64,000 bases of DNA from Intestinimonas massiliensis (ex Afouda et al. 2020) (GCF_001244995.1 NZ_LN869529.1:441454-505453), one strand, 5' to 3'; shown: positions 33,933-42,970, numbered from the stretch's first letter. Notes: generated from the letters alone by a model not told the origin. Numbers and translations are program-made.

Positions 33933-33969
33933 CAGGGGGCGGGGGATTTTCCCCGCCCCCTGTTTTCTT
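33933..33969 (+). terminator. Terminator after the M23 gene
   Basis: CAGGGGGCGGGG/CCCCGCCCCCTG stem (33933-33944 with 33951-33962) followed by TTTTCTT. Confidence 0.9.
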
Positions 33970-33993
33970 GCCGATAGAAAGGAAGCCTGCTCC

Positions 33994-35157
33994 ATGAAAA
34001 CGAAACGCTTTTCCGGCTGGTCCCTCCTGGTGACCGCACTCCTGTCCCTGCTGCTCACCCTGGCGTTGGCCTTTGGGGCCCTGTGGGCGCTCATCGGACC
34101 GGAGGGCCTCAGCATGGCCGAGGCCATGGTGCTCATCAACGCCCGGTTCGTGGGGGACCATGACATCGGGAAGGCGGCCGACGCCGCCATGGACGGGCTC
34201 ATCACGGGCCTGGGGGACCGTTGGTCCTATTACGTGGACGCGAAGGGCTATGAAAACCTGAAAAACAGCAAGGACAACGCCTATGTGGGCATCGGCGTCA
34301 CCGTGTCCTACCCGGAGGGGGAGGAGGGGCTGTATGTGGAAGCAGTGGCCGAGAACGGGCCTGCGGCGGCGGCCGGCCTCCGGCCCGGGGACACCATCCT
34401 GGCCGTGGGGGAGGTCCGCCTGGCCGGCGAAGACCGGAACCGGGGCACGGAGCTCATCCAGGGAGAGGCCGGGACACAGGTGGAACTGCTGCTCCGGGGG
34501 GGCGGCGGGGAGGAGCGGACGGTGTCCGTCACCCGGGGCCGGGTGGAGGAGCACCCGGTGAGCTATGCGCTCCTGGCGGACGGCACCGGGCTCATTACCA
34601 TCCAAAACTTCAACAGCCGCTGTGCCGACGAGGCCATCGCCGCGGTGGACGACCTGCGGGAACAGGGGGCGGAACGGCTGGTATTCGACGTGCGCAACAA
34701 TGGCGGCGGCTTTTTGGACGAGCTGACCAGGCTGCTGGACTACCTGCTGCCCGAGGGCCCCATCTTCCGCAGCCAGACCAAGGCCGGGCGGGAGACGGTG
34801 GTGAGCTCCGACGCCGGCTGCGTGGAGATGCCCATGGCGGTGCTGGTCAACGAGAACACCTACAGCGCCGCCGAGCTCTTTGCCGCCGAGCTCCAGGAGT
34901 GGGACTGGGGCGAGGTGGTGGGGGTACAGACCTTCGGCAAGGGCTTCTCCCAGCAGACCTTCCCCCTCCTCAACGGAGGCGCGGTCAATCTCTCTACCGC
35001 CAAGTATTTCACCGGCCAGGGCAACTGCCTCATCGGGGTGGGGCTCACCCCGGACCGGGTGGTGGAGCTGGATGAGGAGCAGGCGGCGAAGCTGCGGGCC
35101 CGCATTCTGGACCCGGCGGAGGACCCCCAGCTCCAGGCGGCCATCGCAGCCGCTTAG
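33994..35157 (+). CDS. PDZ domain S41 (CtpA-type) carboxyl-terminal protease
   Basis: The 387-residue protein has a signal anchor (LLVTALLSLLLTLALAFGAL), a PDZ domain (about residues 95-180, GPAAAAGLRPGDTILAVGEV) and an S41 protease domain. The substrate-contact segment LVFDVRNNGGGFLDEL, catalytic Ser in ENTYSAAELFAAEL and catalytic Lys in VQTFGKGFSQQTF are all present. Such proteases process cell-envelope and sporulation proteins. AAAGGAAG precedes the ATG. It follows the FtsEX/M23 genes after a terminator, so it may be only partly co-expressed. Confidence 0.93.
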   Translation: MKTKRFSGWSLLVTALLSLLLTLALAFGALWALIGPEGLSMAEAMVLINARFVGDHDIGKAADAAMDGLITGLGDRWSYYVDAKGYENLKNSKDNAYVGIGVTVSYPEGEEGLYVEAVAENGPAAAAGLRPGDTILAVGEVRLAGEDRNRGTELIQGEAGTQVELLLRGGGGEERTVSVTRGRVEEHPVSYALLADGTGLITIQNFNSRCADEAIAAVDDLREQGAERLVFDVRNNGGGFLDELTRLLDYLLPEGPIFRSQTKAGRETVVSSDAGCVEMPMAVLVNENTYSAAELFAAELQEWDWGEVVGVQTFGKGFSQQTFPLLNGGAVNLSTAKYFTGQGNCLIGVGLTPDRVVELDEEQAAKLRARILDPAEDPQLQAAIAAA

Positions 35158-35166
35158 GGGTCCTAT

Positions 35167-35198
35167 AAGGCGGCGTACCGTACGGTCCGCCGCCTTTT
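35167..35198 (+). terminator. Terminator after the S41 protease gene
   Basis: AAGGCGGCG/CGCCGCCTT perfect stem (35167-35175 with 35188-35196) enclosing the palindrome ACCGTACGGT, then TTTT. It lies between convergent genes. Confidence 0.8.
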
Positions 35199-36334
35199 CA
35201 CGCCCGGCCCCGGGCGAGAAGAAAGCCGCTGGTGAGGGCGGTGAAGGGGGCCACCGTTACCAGGCCGAAGGAGCCCACAATGGTGTCGATGATTTCGGCG
35301 GCCACATATTTGTAGTTGAGGATGTTCCACACAGGGGTGCCCTGGGCCATAAAGACCATCAGCAGGGCCACATAGCCGCCGGAGTAGGCCAGCAGCAGGG
35401 TGGTAGTCATGGTGCCCATGGCGGCCCGGCCCACATTTAGACCGGAGGCGGTGGCCTCCCGCCAGCCAATGCCCGGCTTTTTTGCCACCACCTCCCGTAC
35501 CGCCGAGGTGATGTCTACGCTCAGATCCATCACCGCCCCGGAGGAGCCTACAAAAATGGAGGCCATAAAGATCTGAGTCAGGTCCAGGCCTTGGTATCCG
35601 GCGTAGAGCAGGCTCTCTGAGCCGGACATGACGGCGCCGTGGATCTGGAAGAGATCGGTGCAGACCGCCCCCAGCAGGCAGGTTACCAGCACGCCCAGGG
35701 CGGCCCCGGAGACGGCAGCGGCCGCCCGCCGGTCGAAGCCATAGACCAGAGAGAGAATGAGCACCGTCAGCACCAGCGTAACGGCCAGCCCGACGAGGAT
35801 GGGATTGTAACCCTTGAGGTAGAGGGGGATGAGCACCTTCCACAGCATCAGAATGGTGAGCATAAAGGAGGCAATGGCCCGCAGACCGGTCTTGCCCGCG
35901 AAGAGAATGAGCAGCAGGGCGAAGGCGGCGGCCAGGGCGGACTCCTTGTCCAGCCGGTAGTGGTCGGTCATGGTGACGGTCAGGATCTCGTCCCCCCGGT
36001 AGCTGATGACCACCAGGGCCCGGTCACCGGGGGCAAAGATCTTGTCCTGTTCCAGCGAGCCGTTGAGCAGGTTGTGGCCCTGGACGGTCCGGCCCCGAAA
36101 TTTGCCGCCCAGCAGCTCCAGGGTGCACACCTGCTCGCCGGAGCGGACCAGACCGGTGTCGAGGATGGCGCTGTCGTCGGTGGAGAGTACCCGTGCGGCG
36201 CAGCGGTCGGCCCCCTGATAGATGAGGGCCCCTTCAAACCCGGTGGGCAGGGCCAGCAGCAGGGCGATGAGGACCAGGCAGACAACTACCGGGGCGTAAT
36301 AGCGCAGACGCTCCTGATTGTGCAGCAGGGACAT
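35198..36334 (-). CDS. YibE/F family membrane protein
   Basis: The 378-residue protein begins with a transmembrane helix (YYAPVVVCLVLIALLLALP). Then come an extracytoplasmic beta-rich segment of about 100 residues (VLSTDDSAILDTGLVRSGEQ) and at least six more membrane helices. SIFVGSSGAVMDLSVDITSA and the end (ALTSGFLLARGRA) match YibE/F proteins, whose function is not established. AAAGGAA precedes the ATG on the - strand. It lies downstream of and co-directional with the phosphatase gene. Confidence 0.88.
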   Translation of the reverse strand: MSLLHNQERLRYYAPVVVCLVLIALLLALPTGFEGALIYQGADRCAARVLSTDDSAILDTGLVRSGEQVCTLELLGGKFRGRTVQGHNLLNGSLEQDKIFAPGDRALVVISYRGDEILTVTMTDHYRLDKESALAAAFALLLILFAGKTGLRAIASFMLTILMLWKVLIPLYLKGYNPILVGLAVTLVLTVLILSLVYGFDRRAAAAVSGAALGVLVTCLLGAVCTDLFQIHGAVMSGSESLLYAGYQGLDLTQIFMASIFVGSSGAVMDLSVDITSAVREVVAKKPGIGWREATASGLNVGRAAMGTMTTTLLLAYSGGYVALLMVFMAQGTPVWNILNYKYVAAEIIDTIVGSFGLVTVAPFTALTSGFLLARGRA

Positions 36335-36363
36335 ATCGGTGGCGTTCCTTTCCTGTGAAATGG

Positions 36364-36398
36364 GGCAAAGGCTGCGGCCAAACGCCGCAGCCTTTGCC
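36364..36398. repeat. Perfect 15-bp inverted repeat between phosphatase and YibE/F genes
   Basis: GGCAAAGGCTGCGGC and GCCGCAGCCTTTGCC are perfect complements around the 5-base loop CAAAC. No T run follows on either strand, so it could be a weak terminator or an mRNA-stabilising stem. Confidence 0.7.
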
Positions 36399-36425
36399 GT
36401 AAGGAGTGGAGAGAGGGGGTCAATT

Positions 36426-37970
36426 TTATTTTACACCAAGCAGGCCGGCCAGCTTGTGGTAGACCTGGGTGTTGTCGTAGAAGCCCTCAAACAGGTCCTG
36501 GCCGCTGCCCTGGGCAAAGACGGCCACGGGCAGGCCGGTGTGGGCGTAGGAGGCGAAATTGACGCCGGATTTGTTGTTGAGGATGTGGGTGATGGTGACG
36601 CTCAGGGGCTCATAGCTACCGTAGAGGACGTACTCAGCCTGATTGGCGGGGTCGGCGTCGGCCCGGCCGGCGTCCATGGTGGCCTCGTAGGCGGCCTTCA
36701 GCTTGTCCAGCTCATATGCGGTGAGGACCAAGGTGTCGTCCTCCGCGCCCTCGGTCTTGAGACCAAAGAGGGCGGTTACGTCCTTCATTACCTCGTCGAA
36801 GGAGGTGTTGTTCTCCTTGTACTTGGCCACGTAGTCGCTGTCGAACTTGGCGTAGGAGATCTTCTGGTGTTCCAGATTGGTGAGGAAGGTATCGTAGTCG
36901 GTGCCGGCGTAGCCGATGGTCAGACCGCCGGTCTCGTGGTCGCCGGTGACCAGAATGAGGGTCTCGTCGGGGTGTTGCTGGGCAAAGGCCACGGCCTCGT
37001 CCACGGCGTCGGACAGGGCGATGGTGTCGGCAATGGTGGAGCCGGCGTCGTTGGCGTGGCAGGCCCAGTCGATCTTGCCGCCCTCTACCATCAGGAAGAA
37101 GCCGGTGTCGTTGTCCAGGACCTCAATGCCCTTCTTGACGTAGTCGGAGAGGGCCCAGTTGCCGTCGGCCCGGTCGTTTTCGTAGGCAAAGGCATCGGAA
37201 TCAGCCAGATGCTCGTCAATGATGAGGACCTTGCCGTCGGCGGAGGTGACGGCCTCGGCCTCCGCCTGGGTCATGACCACCTTGTAGCCGGCGTCGGCAG
37301 CCAGGTCGTAGAGGCTGGTCTTGTCCTTGTCGGGGCCGGTGGGCTTCAGCAGGCCGCCGCCGGCAAAATACTCGAAATTGGAGGCCACCAGCTCCTGGCC
37401 GATCTCGTAGTAGTTGGAGCGCTTGGCCTGATGGGCGTAAAAGGCGGCGGGGGTGGCGTGGTTCAGGTTGACGGAGGAGATGACGCCAACCTTCCAGCCG
37501 AGCTGCGCGTGGAGCTTTTCGGAGATGGTCTCATAGGACACGGTGGCGGTCTCGTCCATATTGATGGTGCCGGAATAGGTCTTATAGCCGGTGGAGAGGG
37601 AGGTGGCGGTGGAGGCGGAGTCGGGACAGAAGGAGCTGGAGTCATAGGTGACGGCAGAACCGGCCACGGGGAAATTCATGAAGGTAAGGGGCACATTGCC
37701 GTCTAGAATGTCATCACTGCCGGTGTCGGCCAGAGCGCCCAGATAGTCGGAGGCGGCCTGGAACTGAGGGTAGCTCATGCCGTCGCCGATGAACAGAAAG
37801 ACATACTTGGGGATCTTGGCTTCTTGGGTCTGGACACTGGCCAGGGGGGAGACGGCGGGTACGGCCGGCGGCTGGCTCTGCGGAGCCGAGGCGTTGGCGC
37901 TGCAGGCGGCCAGGGTCCCGGTGAGGGACAGGGCGGCCAGCGTGAGGGACAGGGAACGCTTGAAATTCAT
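36426..37970 (-). CDS. Alkaline phosphatase, lipoprotein
   Basis: The 514-residue protein begins with a lipoprotein signal peptide (TLAALSLTGTLAAC, lipobox Cys). The phosphatase core carries the metal site at FIGDGMSYPQ, the nucleophile Ser in PDSASTATSLSTGYKTYSG and the later metal ligands in WACHANDAGSTI and TGDHETGGLTIGY. It is therefore a PhoA-type enzyme releasing phosphate from monoesters outside the membrane. ATG 37970 follows GGAGGAAAGAAGC. The TTG at 37985 is part of that RBS region. Confidence 0.93.
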   Translation of the reverse strand: MNFKRSLSLTLAALSLTGTLAACSANASAPQSQPPAVPAVSPLASVQTQEAKIPKYVFLFIGDGMSYPQFQAASDYLGALADTGSDDILDGNVPLTFMNFPVAGSAVTYDSSSFCPDSASTATSLSTGYKTYSGTINMDETATVSYETISEKLHAQLGWKVGVISSVNLNHATPAAFYAHQAKRSNYYEIGQELVASNFEYFAGGGLLKPTGPDKDKTSLYDLAADAGYKVVMTQAEAEAVTSADGKVLIIDEHLADSDAFAYENDRADGNWALSDYVKKGIEVLDNDTGFFLMVEGGKIDWACHANDAGSTIADTIALSDAVDEAVAFAQQHPDETLILVTGDHETGGLTIGYAGTDYDTFLTNLEHQKISYAKFDSDYVAKYKENNTSFDEVMKDVTALFGLKTEGAEDDTLVLTAYELDKLKAAYEATMDAGRADADPANQAEYVLYGSYEPLSVTITHILNNKSGVNFASYAHTGLPVAVFAQGSGQDLFEGFYDNTQVYHKLAGLLGVK

Positions 37971-38171
37971 GCTTCTTTCCTCCAAAATCCAAAATCAGAT
38001 GCACGCTGCGGTTCATTCTACAGGCTTTATCTTAAAAGAATGGAACAAAAGACGCTACCAGTCCCGGGTAAAAAACCGTCAAATCCCGGTGAAGGCAGGA
38101 AAAGAACGTGTAAAACGCCGTCCGGTCTCATATTCTGCCTGGAAGCGCATATCCTCTTTCGAGGTGAGACC

Positions 38172-38873
38172 ATGTTTGGACGGATCTGTTGTCTGGAAAA
38201 GCGGGGCTGGCGGGTGCGCCTGGTCCGGGAGGAGATACTGGGATTGACTTTGCTGCGGGCGGAGGTGCCCGCGCCGGTCCGGCCCCGGCGCCTGAAAAAA
38301 GCGGCCAGGCTGCTGGCCGGGCAGGGGATACGGCGGGTGGTGGCGCCGCCGGGATTCGGGGACTGGCCCCTGCTGCGCTCGCAGGGCCTGGAGCCGGTGG
38401 AGACCGCCGGGCTGTGCCAGGCCATGGGGGCCAGACTGGCACAGGCAGCCCTGCGGGAGCGGGGGCTTCGGGCCTCGGAGTCCACCGTGGCGCTGCGCGC
38501 CCAGCGGGTCACCCGGGCCCTGCGCCTGACTGCCCTGGAGCTGTGCCCGGTGGTGCGCCGGGTGGTGGTTACCGCGCCGGGGGGCGGCGACGCCCTGCGC
38601 GCCGAACTGCGCCGGGAGTTCGGCGTCCCCGCCGTGGAGGAGAGCCGGAGCCTGCGCCCGGACGTGGCCCTCCACTTCGGAGAGGCCGGCGGCGGCGGAC
38701 AGACGGTGTTCCGGCTCTATGGGGCCGAGCCGGACCTGGCCGGTTTTATGCTGACTCCGGCGGGGCAGGAGCTCCCGGCGGACTGCGACCGGCTGCCCAT
38801 ACTGGCCGTGCTGTGGGAAACGGGGCGTCTGAGCTGCGAACGGCTGGATGTGATTTCCTGTTCTGGGACTTGA
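38172..38873 (+). CDS. Unknown Arg/Gly/Ala-rich protein
   Basis: The 233-residue protein is not recognised. It begins MFGRICCLEKRGWRVRLVRE and has no signal peptide or membrane segment. A Rossmann-like alternation (VRRVVVTAPGGGDALRAEL, then a helix and LRPDVALHFGEAG) suggests a nucleotide- or substrate-binding fold without a clear catalytic motif. GC content is very high, like the core. GAGGTGAGACC precedes the ATG at 38172. The longer frame from 37824 runs antisense into the phosphatase leader and is rejected. The greA promoter overlaps its stop codon. Confidence 0.65.
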   Translation: MFGRICCLEKRGWRVRLVREEILGLTLLRAEVPAPVRPRRLKKAARLLAGQGIRRVVAPPGFGDWPLLRSQGLEPVETAGLCQAMGARLAQAALRERGLRASESTVALRAQRVTRALRLTALELCPVVRRVVVTAPGGGDALRAELRREFGVPAVEESRSLRPDVALHFGEAGGGGQTVFRLYGAEPDLAGFMLTPAGQELPADCDRLPILAVLWETGRLSCERLDVISCSGT

Positions 38874-38898
38874 CAGACCGGCTCAAACTACATATAAT
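38870..38898 (+). promoter_or_regulatory. Perfect-consensus SigA promoter of greA
   Basis: TTGACA (38870-38875), 17 bases, TATAAT (38893-38898). Both hexamers are fully consensus, so transcription should be strong. Confidence 0.92.
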
Positions 38899-38965
38899 AC
38901 TGGATAATGCAAAATAGACGGGATCTATACCTTTATATAATAGAAGATAAGACAGCCCTTGCAGA

Positions 38966-38993
38966 GAGCCATTTAGATGGCTCCTTCTTTATT
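38966..38993 (+). terminator. Possible attenuator in the greA leader
   Basis: GAGCCAT/ATGGCTC stem (38966-38972 with 38977-38983) is followed by CTTCTTTATT, about 60 bases after the promoter and 40 before greA. As GreA rescues stalled polymerase, an attenuator in its own leader could give feedback (inference). Confidence 0.5.
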
Positions 38994-39024
38994 CCAGTTG
39001 AGAAACAGAAAGGATGCAGCGGTC

Positions 39025-39501
39025 ATGGCAAAGGAATATAAACTCAGCGCAGAGCGTTTGAAGGAGCTTCAGGACGAGCTCACTTACCTCAAGACCGTCC
39101 GCGAAAAAGAGGTAGCCGACCAGATCAAGGAGGCCCGCTCCTTCGGCGATCTGAGCGAGAACAGTGAATATGACGAGGCCAAAAACGAACAGGGTAAGCT
39201 CTACTCCCGGATTGCCGAGGTGGAGGAGATTTTGGCCAACTGTGTGGTGATCGAGGAGGACGAGAACGACCACAACGCCGTCCGTCTGGGCTCCAGGATC
39301 ACCGTGCTGGACCTGGAGTTTGACGAGCAGGAGACCTATGAGGTGGTGGGTTCCCAGGAGGCCGACCCGATGAACGGCCGGATCTCGGAGGACTCCCCCT
39401 TCGGCCGGGCCCTGCTGGGCAAAGAGGTGGGGGAAGAGGTCCTGGTGGAGGCCCCCGCCGGCAACCTGCACTATAAGGTGCTGGACATTCAAAAGGCGTA
39501 A
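39025..39501 (+). CDS. greA: Transcription elongation factor GreA
   Basis: The 158-residue factor has the N-terminal coiled coil that reaches the polymerase active site, with the acidic tip in KEARSFGDLSENSEYDEAKN, and the C-terminal FKBP-like domain (SPFGRALLGKEVGEEVLVEA). It stimulates transcript cleavage in backtracked complexes. ATG 39025 is chosen because homologues begin MAKEY-like and AAAGGA is upstream. The 16 residues in front of it are leader translation. Confidence 0.95.
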   Translation: MAKEYKLSAERLKELQDELTYLKTVREKEVADQIKEARSFGDLSENSEYDEAKNEQGKLYSRIAEVEEILANCVVIEEDENDHNAVRLGSRITVLDLEFDEQETYEVVGSQEADPMNGRISEDSPFGRALLGKEVGEEVLVEAPAGNLHYKVLDIQKA

Positions 39502-39551
39502 AAGGCCCGGCTCTGCCGGGATTTGAACCCCCTACAAAGGAGAAATCGAAC

Positions 39552-41057
39552 ATGGCTGAACAGAAGAATGCCCCCGCCCCCCAGGAAGAGCAGTCCCTTT
39601 CCGAACTGCTGCAGATCCGCCGCGCCAAGCTCAAGGAGCTTCAGAACGCCGGTCAGGACCCCTTCCAGATCACCAAGTACCACGTCACCGCCCATAGCGC
39701 CGACATCAAGGCGGACTTTGAGGTCATGGAGGGCAAAACGGTCTCCGTGGCCGGCCGTCTCATGTCCAAACGCGGCATGGGTAAGGCCGTATTCTGCGAT
39801 ATGCAGGACGGCAAGGGCCGCATCCAGCTCTACGTCCGTATCGACGAGTTGGGCGAGGAGGCCTTCGCCAAGTTCAAAAAGCTGGACATCGGCGATATCG
39901 TGGGCGTGGAAGGCGAGGTCTTCAAGACCAAGCGGGGCGAGATTTCCGTCAAGGCCCATGCCGTCACTCTCCTGTCCAAGTCCCTGCGCCCCCTGCCTGA
40001 GAAGTTCCACGGCCTGACCGACAAGGAGACCCGCTACCGCCAGCGGTACGTGGACCTCATCATGAACGAGGATGTGCGCCGGGCCTTTGAGATCCGCACC
40101 AAGTTCATCAAGCACGTCCGGTCCTATCTGGATGCCCGGGATTACCTGGAGGTGGAGACCCCCGTCCTCAACACCATCTCCGGCGGCGCGACCGCCCGGC
40201 CCTTCATCACCCACCACAACACCCTGGACATTGATATGTATATGCGCATCGCCACCGAGCTGCACCTGAAGCGGCTGGTGGTGGGCGGCTTTGAGCGCGT
40301 ATACGAGATCGGCCGCATCTTCCGCAACGAGGGCATGGACCCCAAGCACAACCCGGAGTTTACTTCCATTGAGCTCTACGAGGCCTATGCCGACTTCCAC
40401 GACATGATGGACATCGCTGAGGGTATTTTGTCCTCCGCGGCCAAGGAGATTCTGGGCACCTATGAGGTGGAGTGGCTGGGCACCAAGATCGACCTGACCC
40501 CCGGCTGGCCCCGGCTGACCATGGCCGAGGCGGTCCAGAAATACGTGGGGATCGACTTTATGGCGATCTCCGACGACGCAGAGGCCGTGGCCGCTGCCCG
40601 GGCCAAGGGCATCGACATGGACGGCGTGGAGCAGACCTGGGGCCGGGCGCTGTACGAGTGCTTTGACCAGCGGGTGGAGGAGAACCTCATCCAGCCCACC
40701 TTTATTACCATGTATCCGGTGGAGGTCTCGCCCCTGACCAAGCGGTCTCCCAGCGATCCCCGCCTCACCGAGCGGTTCGAGTTTTTTATCAACCACTCCG
40801 AGTTCGGAAACGCCTTCTCCGAGCTCAACGACCCCATTGACCAGAAGGGCCGCTTTGAGCATGAGATCGCCCTGCGGGAGGCGGGAGACGACGAGGCCGG
40901 CATGATGGACGACGACTATATCAACGCCCTGGAGTACGGACTGCCTCCCACGGGCGGCATGGGTATCGGCATTGATCGCTGCGTCATGCTGCTGACCAAT
41001 TCCGACTCCATCCGGGATGTGATTCTCTTCCCGACAATGAAGCCTATTGACAAGTAA
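39552..41057 (+). CDS. lysS: Lysyl-tRNA synthetase, class II
   Basis: The 501-residue enzyme attaches lysine to tRNA-Lys. The N-terminal OB-fold anticodon-binding domain (about residues 60-165, VAGRLMSKRGMGKAVFCDMQ) is followed by the class II core. Motif 2 is visible as IFRNEGMDPKHNPEFTSIE, and motif 3 as TGGMGIGIDRCVMLL near the C terminus. AAAGGAG precedes the ATG. It forms a unit with greA (50 bases apart). The accessory block begins about 10 bases after its stop. Confidence 0.97.
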   Translation: MAEQKNAPAPQEEQSLSELLQIRRAKLKELQNAGQDPFQITKYHVTAHSADIKADFEVMEGKTVSVAGRLMSKRGMGKAVFCDMQDGKGRIQLYVRIDELGEEAFAKFKKLDIGDIVGVEGEVFKTKRGEISVKAHAVTLLSKSLRPLPEKFHGLTDKETRYRQRYVDLIMNEDVRRAFEIRTKFIKHVRSYLDARDYLEVETPVLNTISGGATARPFITHHNTLDIDMYMRIATELHLKRLVVGGFERVYEIGRIFRNEGMDPKHNPEFTSIELYEAYADFHDMMDIAEGILSSAAKEILGTYEVEWLGTKIDLTPGWPRLTMAEAVQKYVGIDFMAISDDAEAVAAARAKGIDMDGVEQTWGRALYECFDQRVEENLIQPTFITMYPVEVSPLTKRSPSDPRLTERFEFFINHSEFGNAFSELNDPIDQKGRFEHEIALREAGDDEAGMMDDDYINALEYGLPPTGGMGIGIDRCVMLLTNSDSIRDVILFPTMKPIDK

Positions 41058-41328
41058 AAGTCGAAAAAACCCAGTGTTTATGCGGGTTTCGGGACTTTCT
41101 AAACCGAATAAATTTACCTCTTTACACCAAATTTACACCAATCGGTGCTAAAAACGGTGCAGAGACTAAAAAATCGCATAATTTTAAGTTTCACACAGCT
41201 CCTGAGAAGTTACTGCTTCTCAGGAGCTTCTTTCATTTCTCATAGTTTTCGGACTACATCGCAAACTACACCAATCCTGTTTTTCTCAATATAATGAGGA
41301 TAATCACAGAGGAAGGGGTGGTTATACT
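41058..41328. other. Junction between core chromosome and second element
   Basis: Base composition falls sharply after lysS. The stretch holds an AAACCC/GGGTTT hairpin (about 41067-41085, T run on the - strand), a repeated TTTACACCAA motif (41115-41140) reminiscent of recombinase arm sites, and a terminator at 41197. No gene is seen. The exact attachment site cannot be fixed without the right end. Confidence 0.5.
41197..41240 (+). terminator. Terminator at the element junction
   Basis: Perfect 13-bp stem AGCTCCTGAGAAG/CTTCTCAGGAGCT (loop TTACTG), then TCTTTCATTTCT. Confidence 0.8.
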
Positions 41329-42720
41329 ATGAGCAACAGTTTAGCAAGCGTTCACCCGGAGCTAATTCCTGAATGGTCAGAGAGGAATTTACCGCTGACG
41401 CCTGATAAGATAACCTTCGGTTCAAATAAAAGAGTGTGGTGGAAAGGCGCTTGCGGACACGAATGGGAAACGAGCGTTAAAGCTCGTTCAAAGGGCGAGA
41501 AATGCCCGATATGCTCAGGAGCGAGAGTAATAGAGGGTATCAATGATTTAGCCACATTGAAGCCCCTGTTGGCTCAGGAGTGGTCTGAAAAGAACAAATT
41601 AAAGCCTACCGAGGTATCTGTCGCTTCTCATAAGAAGATTATTTGGAAATGCAAACACGGACACGAATGGGAAGCAAGCGTTAAAAGCAGAACGGTAAAC
41701 GGCACAGGCTGTCCATACTGCTCACATAATAAAGTCCTTGCAGGATTCAATGACCTTGCTTCACAGTATCCTGATATTGCTGCTGAATGGTCTGACAGAA
41801 ATCTTCCGTTGCAGCCTACAATGGTAACAGCCTTTGCAAACAGTAAGGCTTGGTGGAAATGCAGAGATTGCGGAAACGAGTGGTACACTCTTATTTCAAC
41901 CCGTTCCGGTGGGAGCAGATGTCCGTATTGTAGTGGATATACATTGCTCAAAGGATTTAATGACTTGGCGACTACGCACCCTGACCTTGCGGCTGAGTGG
42001 TCAGAAAGAAATTATCCTCTATTACCTGATGAGGTAAACGCAAAATCAAGACGCAATGTTTGGTGGAAGTGTAAGACCTGCGGCAATGAGTGGAAGTCCG
42101 TAATAAATGCCCGTGTAAAAGGAACGGTATGCCCGGTCTGTGCGGACAGAGCGGTTCTTGCAGGGTACAATGATTTAGCCACAACGGACAGGAAACTGCT
42201 TGCTGAATGGGATTATGAAAAAAACTCTCTGCTCCCGACACAAGTATCAAGAAAGTCGATGAAAAGTGTGTGGTGGAAATGTTCACTCGGACACTCTTGG
42301 AAAGCAAAAATCAGCGACAGAACAATTCTTGAAGGAAAATGCGACGTATGCGAAAGCGAATATCGCTCCGTATTCCCCGGCTTGGCTGTTGCCTATTACG
42401 CAAAGCAAAAAGGACTAAAGGTGCAGCTCGGTTCGGATAAACTATTAGGAATACCACTTGAAACCTACATTCCGTCAGAAAAGCTGGCGATAGAATTTAC
42501 GAACGGCTCAGAACATATGGAGGTTCTCAAAAGCCACCTTTGCAAGCAGCGAAATATAAAACTCGTAAAACTCCCTTTTAAGACAACCGAAACGGAAACG
42601 GAGTATGCCGACAGAGTAAAAGCAGTTTTCAAAAGCGTACATATCTTTATTTATTCTGATGTCGAAGTAGATGTTTCGGTAATCAAAAGAAGATTCGATG
42701 AATGGAGGAAACGACTATGA
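41329..42720 (+). CDS. Multi-zinc-ribbon protein with nuclease-like C-terminal domain
   Basis: The 463-residue protein contains about five tandem repeats of roughly 65 residues of the DUF4379 zinc-ribbon type. Each has a W-S/D-x-x-x-N start (AEWSERNYPLLPDEV), a WWKC-x2-CGNEW core and a closing CPxC (KCPICSG, RCPYCSG, VCPVCAD). The last 110 residues differ: LETYIPSEKLAIEFTNGSEH resembles the strand-turn-strand of Vsr/DUF559-type PD-(D/E)xK nucleases, with Glu in place of the first Asp. Nuclease function is inference. An AT-rich RBS region (GAGGAAGGGG) precedes the ATG. It overlaps the next small gene by four bases. Confidence 0.75.
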   Translation: MSNSLASVHPELIPEWSERNLPLTPDKITFGSNKRVWWKGACGHEWETSVKARSKGEKCPICSGARVIEGINDLATLKPLLAQEWSEKNKLKPTEVSVASHKKIIWKCKHGHEWEASVKSRTVNGTGCPYCSHNKVLAGFNDLASQYPDIAAEWSDRNLPLQPTMVTAFANSKAWWKCRDCGNEWYTLISTRSGGSRCPYCSGYTLLKGFNDLATTHPDLAAEWSERNYPLLPDEVNAKSRRNVWWKCKTCGNEWKSVINARVKGTVCPVCADRAVLAGYNDLATTDRKLLAEWDYEKNSLLPTQVSRKSMKSVWWKCSLGHSWKAKISDRTILEGKCDVCESEYRSVFPGLAVAYYAKQKGLKVQLGSDKLLGIPLETYIPSEKLAIEFTNGSEHMEVLKSHLCKQRNIKLVKLPFKTTETETEYADRVKAVFKSVHIFIYSDVEVDVSVIKRRFDEWRKRL

Positions 42721-42896
42721 GAGAAGAAAAGTTCCATATCTATCTAAATGATGACGAATATAGCAGATTGATACAATCACTTATTCGTTTGAAGAACAGC
42801 CTGACAGCACAAGGCAGATGCACCGATGCAGTAGATGATATTCTTTATAAGGTGCTTTCAGCCAAGAGAAGAAAGTTCAAAATCAAATATATCTGA
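42717..42896 (+). CDS. Small element protein (59 aa), unknown
   Basis: Begins MREEKFHIYLNDDEYSRLIQ and continues SLIRLKNSLTAQGRCTDAVD with a basic end. The short N-terminal strand followed by helices resembles a ribbon-helix-helix or antitoxin-like fold, but no family is certain. GGAGG (42704-42708) gives eight bases to the ATG at 42717, which overlaps the preceding stop (ATGA). It is therefore coupled to the zinc-ribbon gene. Confidence 0.7.
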   Translation: MREEKFHIYLNDDEYSRLIQSLIRLKNSLTAQGRCTDAVDDILYKVLSAKRRKFKIKYI

Positions 42897-42904
42897 ACAC
42901 GAAA

Positions 42905-42936
42905 AGAGACCGCCTACACGATGTAAGCGGTCTTTG
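42905..42936 (+). terminator. Terminator after the zinc-ribbon gene pair
   Basis: AGACCGC/GCGGTCT stem with an inner TACA/TGTA extension, then TTTG. Confidence 0.75.
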
Positions 42937-42970
42937 CCAATTTAGAGTAAGTTCGACAAATTGGAATTTG

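Noticed and set aside
36318-37706. 462-codon frame antisense to the phosphatase
   Set aside because: Gly/Val-rich shadow of a gene with an intact active site on the other strand.
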